Source: Oxytricha trifallax (taxonomy: Eukaryota > Ciliophora > Spirotrichea > Sporadotrichida > Oxytrichidae). Taken from it: 64,000 nt of DNA. The DNA is taken from the NCBI GenBank assembly GCA_000711775.1, contig ARYC01000267.1:107487-171486 (forward strand), written 5' to 3'. The stretch's first letter is position 1, and every line of letters begins with the position of its first letter. Below are positions 61,200-64,000 of the stretch, in pieces. Made by a program: the position numbers and the translations under genes. The notes below the pieces were generated by a model that worked only from the letters and a program-made list of their open reading frames with translations, did no database searches and was not told where the DNA came from.

Positions 61200-62430
61200 A
61201 TTATTGTAGAAATACATTTGAATTTAGAAAAATAATTATAATTAAATTAAAATAAAGTGAATTAAGTGTTTTAAGAATAAAATTGAAAAAGAAATACAGA
61301 TCAAAGTAGAATAATGAACACGAACAGTGTCTTGTACTGTCTTAATTCCTTGCTTTCCTCATTATCGCAGTCTTCAAGAACTTTACTTCTTCTTATTGAA
61401 TTCCTCAAAGATATTGGGCTTTAGCTGCTATCCTTACTGTCGCTAAAACCCGCTGTACTTCTGGAGCTACAGCTGTAACCTCAGCCACTTCTCGGTTTAA
61501 GAGCATCATAGTTAGATTCTTGAGGGAGGAGGAGACTCCATGATGTTTAGTTAAAATTTAATGATTTTGAGATAATAAATAAATTAAATCATTCTTGTTA
61601 AAACATTTTAAGTTTTAATGCTTTAATATATGTGATTAAACTAATTGTATTAATTTATAGAGAAATTTTATTAGAGATGCTTTTATAAATTTTAGGACGA
61701 AATTTATTAATTAAAGGCAAGAATGATTTAATTTATTTATTATCTCAAAATCATTAAATTTTAACTAAACATCATGGAGTCTCCTCCTCCCTCAAGAATC
61801 TAACTATGATGCTCTTAAACCGAGAAGTGGCTGAGGTTACAGCTGTAGCTCCAGAAGCACAGCGGGTTTTAGCGACAGTAAGGATAGCAACTAAAGCCCA
61901 ATATCTTTGAGGAATTCAATAAGAAGAAGTAAAGTTCTTGAAGACTGCGATAATGAGGAAATGCAAGGAATTAAGACAGTACAAGACACTGTTCGTGTTC
62001 ATTATTCTACTTTGATCTGTATTTCTTTTGCAATTTTATTCTTAAAACACTGTAAATTTAATATAAATCAAAATCTTGGCAGTTAAAGTTGGCCAATTTA
62101 AACGATCTTGGGCTCATTCATAGAGAATTCAAAATTAGCTGGACTTTATTATTGGCGGTACTATTTTATCGCATCCCTGGAGCGAGATAACTTCAATTTA
62201 ATTAAACGCATCTAAATTCATTAAATTATACCCTCACATTAAATTGAAGTTATCTCGCTCCAGGGATGCGATAAAATAGTTACCGCCAATAGTAAAGTCC
62301 AGCTAATTTTGAATTATATCGAATGAGCCCAAGATCATTTAAATTGGCCAACTTTAACTGCCAAGAATTTCAATCTATTGTAATTTAATTATAATTATTT
62401 TTCCAAATTCAAATGTATTTCTACAATAAT
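61200..62430. mobile_element. composite palindromic element with shared TIR
   Basis: Outer inverted ends ATTATTGTAGAAATACATTTG (right copy reversed at 62400-62430) enclose two separate palindromes. The first, about 61268-62050, has arms of about 290 bp around an AT-rich centre; its arms are relatively GC-rich (for example GGAGTCTCCTCCTCCCTCAA). The second, about 62064-62365, is the same core palindrome as in 15714-16134. The outer ends resemble those of 6491-7161. No ORF of note. The layout suggests one element inserted within or beside another of the same TIR family. Confidence 0.82.
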
Positions 62431-63746
62431 AAAACATTTAGTGATTATAATTTTAATATTTAATGACAAGAGTTGTTGTAAACCTTGTAATTTTTTAATT
62501 AAAAAAGTTGTTTAAAAATTGTGGGATGGAAATTGAAGTACTGATTATTATGTTTCTTCTATATTTTTCGGCAAATATATACAATATTATGTTTGAGACA
62601 GGAAACTTCCCCCCCATTTCTTTATAAACCTATCTTTATTTGATTTTTAGGAGACATCAAGGAAAGTTTAATTCATGTTCAGTTTTTTATTTGATGAAAA
62701 CATTTTATTAGAAGCGCAATCACAATTAGATACTTAAAGTAATAATGATTTTAATATAAATTATAAAAAGTGGAATAATAAATGAGTCTTATATTATTAA
62801 AATGGGGGGATAATATACAGAAAAATCATCTTGTGTATGTGCAGTTTATACCTCACTTACCAAAAATATTTATTAAATTTTAGCCAACATGAAATCAATC
62901 ATAATTTTATAAATTAATGTGTCATTAAATTACTAAATTTATTTATATTTTTCGATAGAATTTTTCTTCACCTTAAAGTCGAGAATAAAAAGAATTTTAA
63001 AATTTGATTAATAAATGTCTGACTTTTTAAACATTTTTCAATGAATTTTATGTTTTTTAAATATGCAAATCTAGAAAGTTAATTATACTGAAATTTATGA
63101 ACTAATCTGTATCTATTATTAGAGCTTATACTAAAATTTAAACGTTAAAGCAAGGCAAAAAATTGGAGAATATTGTATTAAAAAATTAATTTAATTTTTA
63201 ATAATAATGAAACGCATAAAGCATGAAATATAACTATCATAAAATATCCACCATCCAAATATGATATGTTTTTAATTTTTTTTATTTTTATTATTTAAAG
63301 ATTTTTAATTAAAAATATATTTATTTAATAAATTTGTATCTTTTATATTATAATTTTATAAAATTTGGAAAAAAATCGGAATTCATAATTAAATTCAATT
63401 TAAATTATTGAATAATTAAGTGTAATTCATATATTTCCAAAATATTATTATTTTCCAATAATGACTATGAGTTTTTTCGCAATTTATTAAAATAAATCAA
63501 TAGATTTTTATCAAAATAGGCAGTTGTTTTTTTTATTTCATTTTAAAGAGCTTCGATATTATTATATTTAAATTCTTTATTTATAAATCTTTTCAATTAA
63601 GACAAACAGGTATATTTGCTATTTTATAATAATCATTTTCCTTTTCTTCACAGTAGCATTTAAGTACACATGTAATGAATGAAAATTAAATCATGAAAAT
63701 ATAGAAACTTTTTATTTTATATAACGCACATTTATATATAAATTGC
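62431..63746. other. AT-rich intergenic stretch
   Basis: 3' flank of the IFT80 gene; AT-rich with homopolymer runs; nothing recognised. Confidence 0.5.
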
Positions 63747-64000
63747 TCATTAGTTAGCAGAAGCCTCTCTCTCCTTATCAGCTCTAATCTTCTACTTAAT
63801 AGTTTCCCATTCACTCTGCATGCCAGCGAATTGTTTGAATTTTTCAATGTCTTCTTCCTTTGAATATTGGGTTAGGAATTTCTATCTGTAGGCTACTACG
63901 GTATCAACATGAGTTTTGTGCTACACGGCAATGTCAAGTGCTCTCTCCCATCTGAACAACTTAATGTTCATCTTGATGGCACGGTAATAAAGTCTTGCTT
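63747..64000 (-). CDS. IFT80: IFT80, C-terminal end (partial)
   Basis: Minus strand; the window edge cuts the gene and only the last 83 codons are present, with stop TGA 63747-63749. The sequence ARLYYRAIKMNIKLFRWERA, LDIAVQHKTHVDTVVAYRQK and the Lys/Glu-rich tail match the well-conserved C-terminus of IFT80, a WD-repeat subunit of the intraflagellar transport IFT-B complex needed to build cilia. No IES or intron is seen in this part. The rest should lie beyond 64000. Confidence 0.9.

Overview
The window reads as germline (micronuclear) DNA of a hypotrich ciliate of the Oxytricha/Stylonychia group. It is AT-rich. Long frames appear only if TAA and TAG are read as glutamine and TGA is the sole stop. 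Genes are cut by short AT-rich internal eliminated sequences (IESs) flanked by 3-13 bp direct repeats (pointers), and excising an IES between its pointers restores a conserved reading frame in about thirty places. A 4.15 kb transposon with ends CAAAACCCCAAAACCC and three ORFs (DDE transposase, 22 kDa-type ORF, zinc finger/kinase ORF) matches the TBE family, whose members end in the hypotrich telomere repeat. The species assignment is inference.

Layout. 0.1-10.5 kb: two related low-complexity proteins flank a cyclic-nucleotide-type voltage-gated K+ channel; two large palindromic elements lie before the channel. 10.6-13.0 kb: PP2C phosphatase. 13.2-15.7 kb: a broken, probably scrambled locus. 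17.7-20.8 kb: calcium-dependent protein kinase on the minus strand, interrupted at its catalytic loop by a TBE-derived element. 21-26.5 kb: three uncharacterised genes. 26.8-29.9 kb: coiled-coil, possibly GCFC-like gene. 30.0-30.9 kb: EF-hand gene. 30.9-34.6 kb: HAD/CTD-type phosphatase. 35.1-35.5 kb: tRNA-like SINE with a 14 bp target duplication. 37.8-40.3 kb: coiled-coil gene. 40.4-43.9 kb: cathepsin C homologue split by a 1.63 kb retroposon-like insertion with its own 497-codon ORF. 44.1-46.8 kb: choline-transporter-like protein. 47.0-49.4 kb: RRM-like protein. 50.3-54.4 kb: decayed full-length TBE. 54.4-60.5 kb: three Asn/Gln/Ser-rich minus-strand genes. 61.2-62.4 kb: nested palindromic element. 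63.7 kb to the end: C-terminus of IFT80.

The genes form no operons; in hypotrichs each would normally end up on its own somatic nanochromosome. What links them is architecture: small unique IESs, larger IESs that are recognisable transposons or retroposons, and introns with GT..AG ends. The most informative places are those where a mobile element sits inside a conserved codon run and its target-site duplication is the pointer that would allow exact removal.

Only TGA stops translation here, so random open frames are long. I relied on conserved motifs, pointer-restored frames and residue composition rather than on ORF length.
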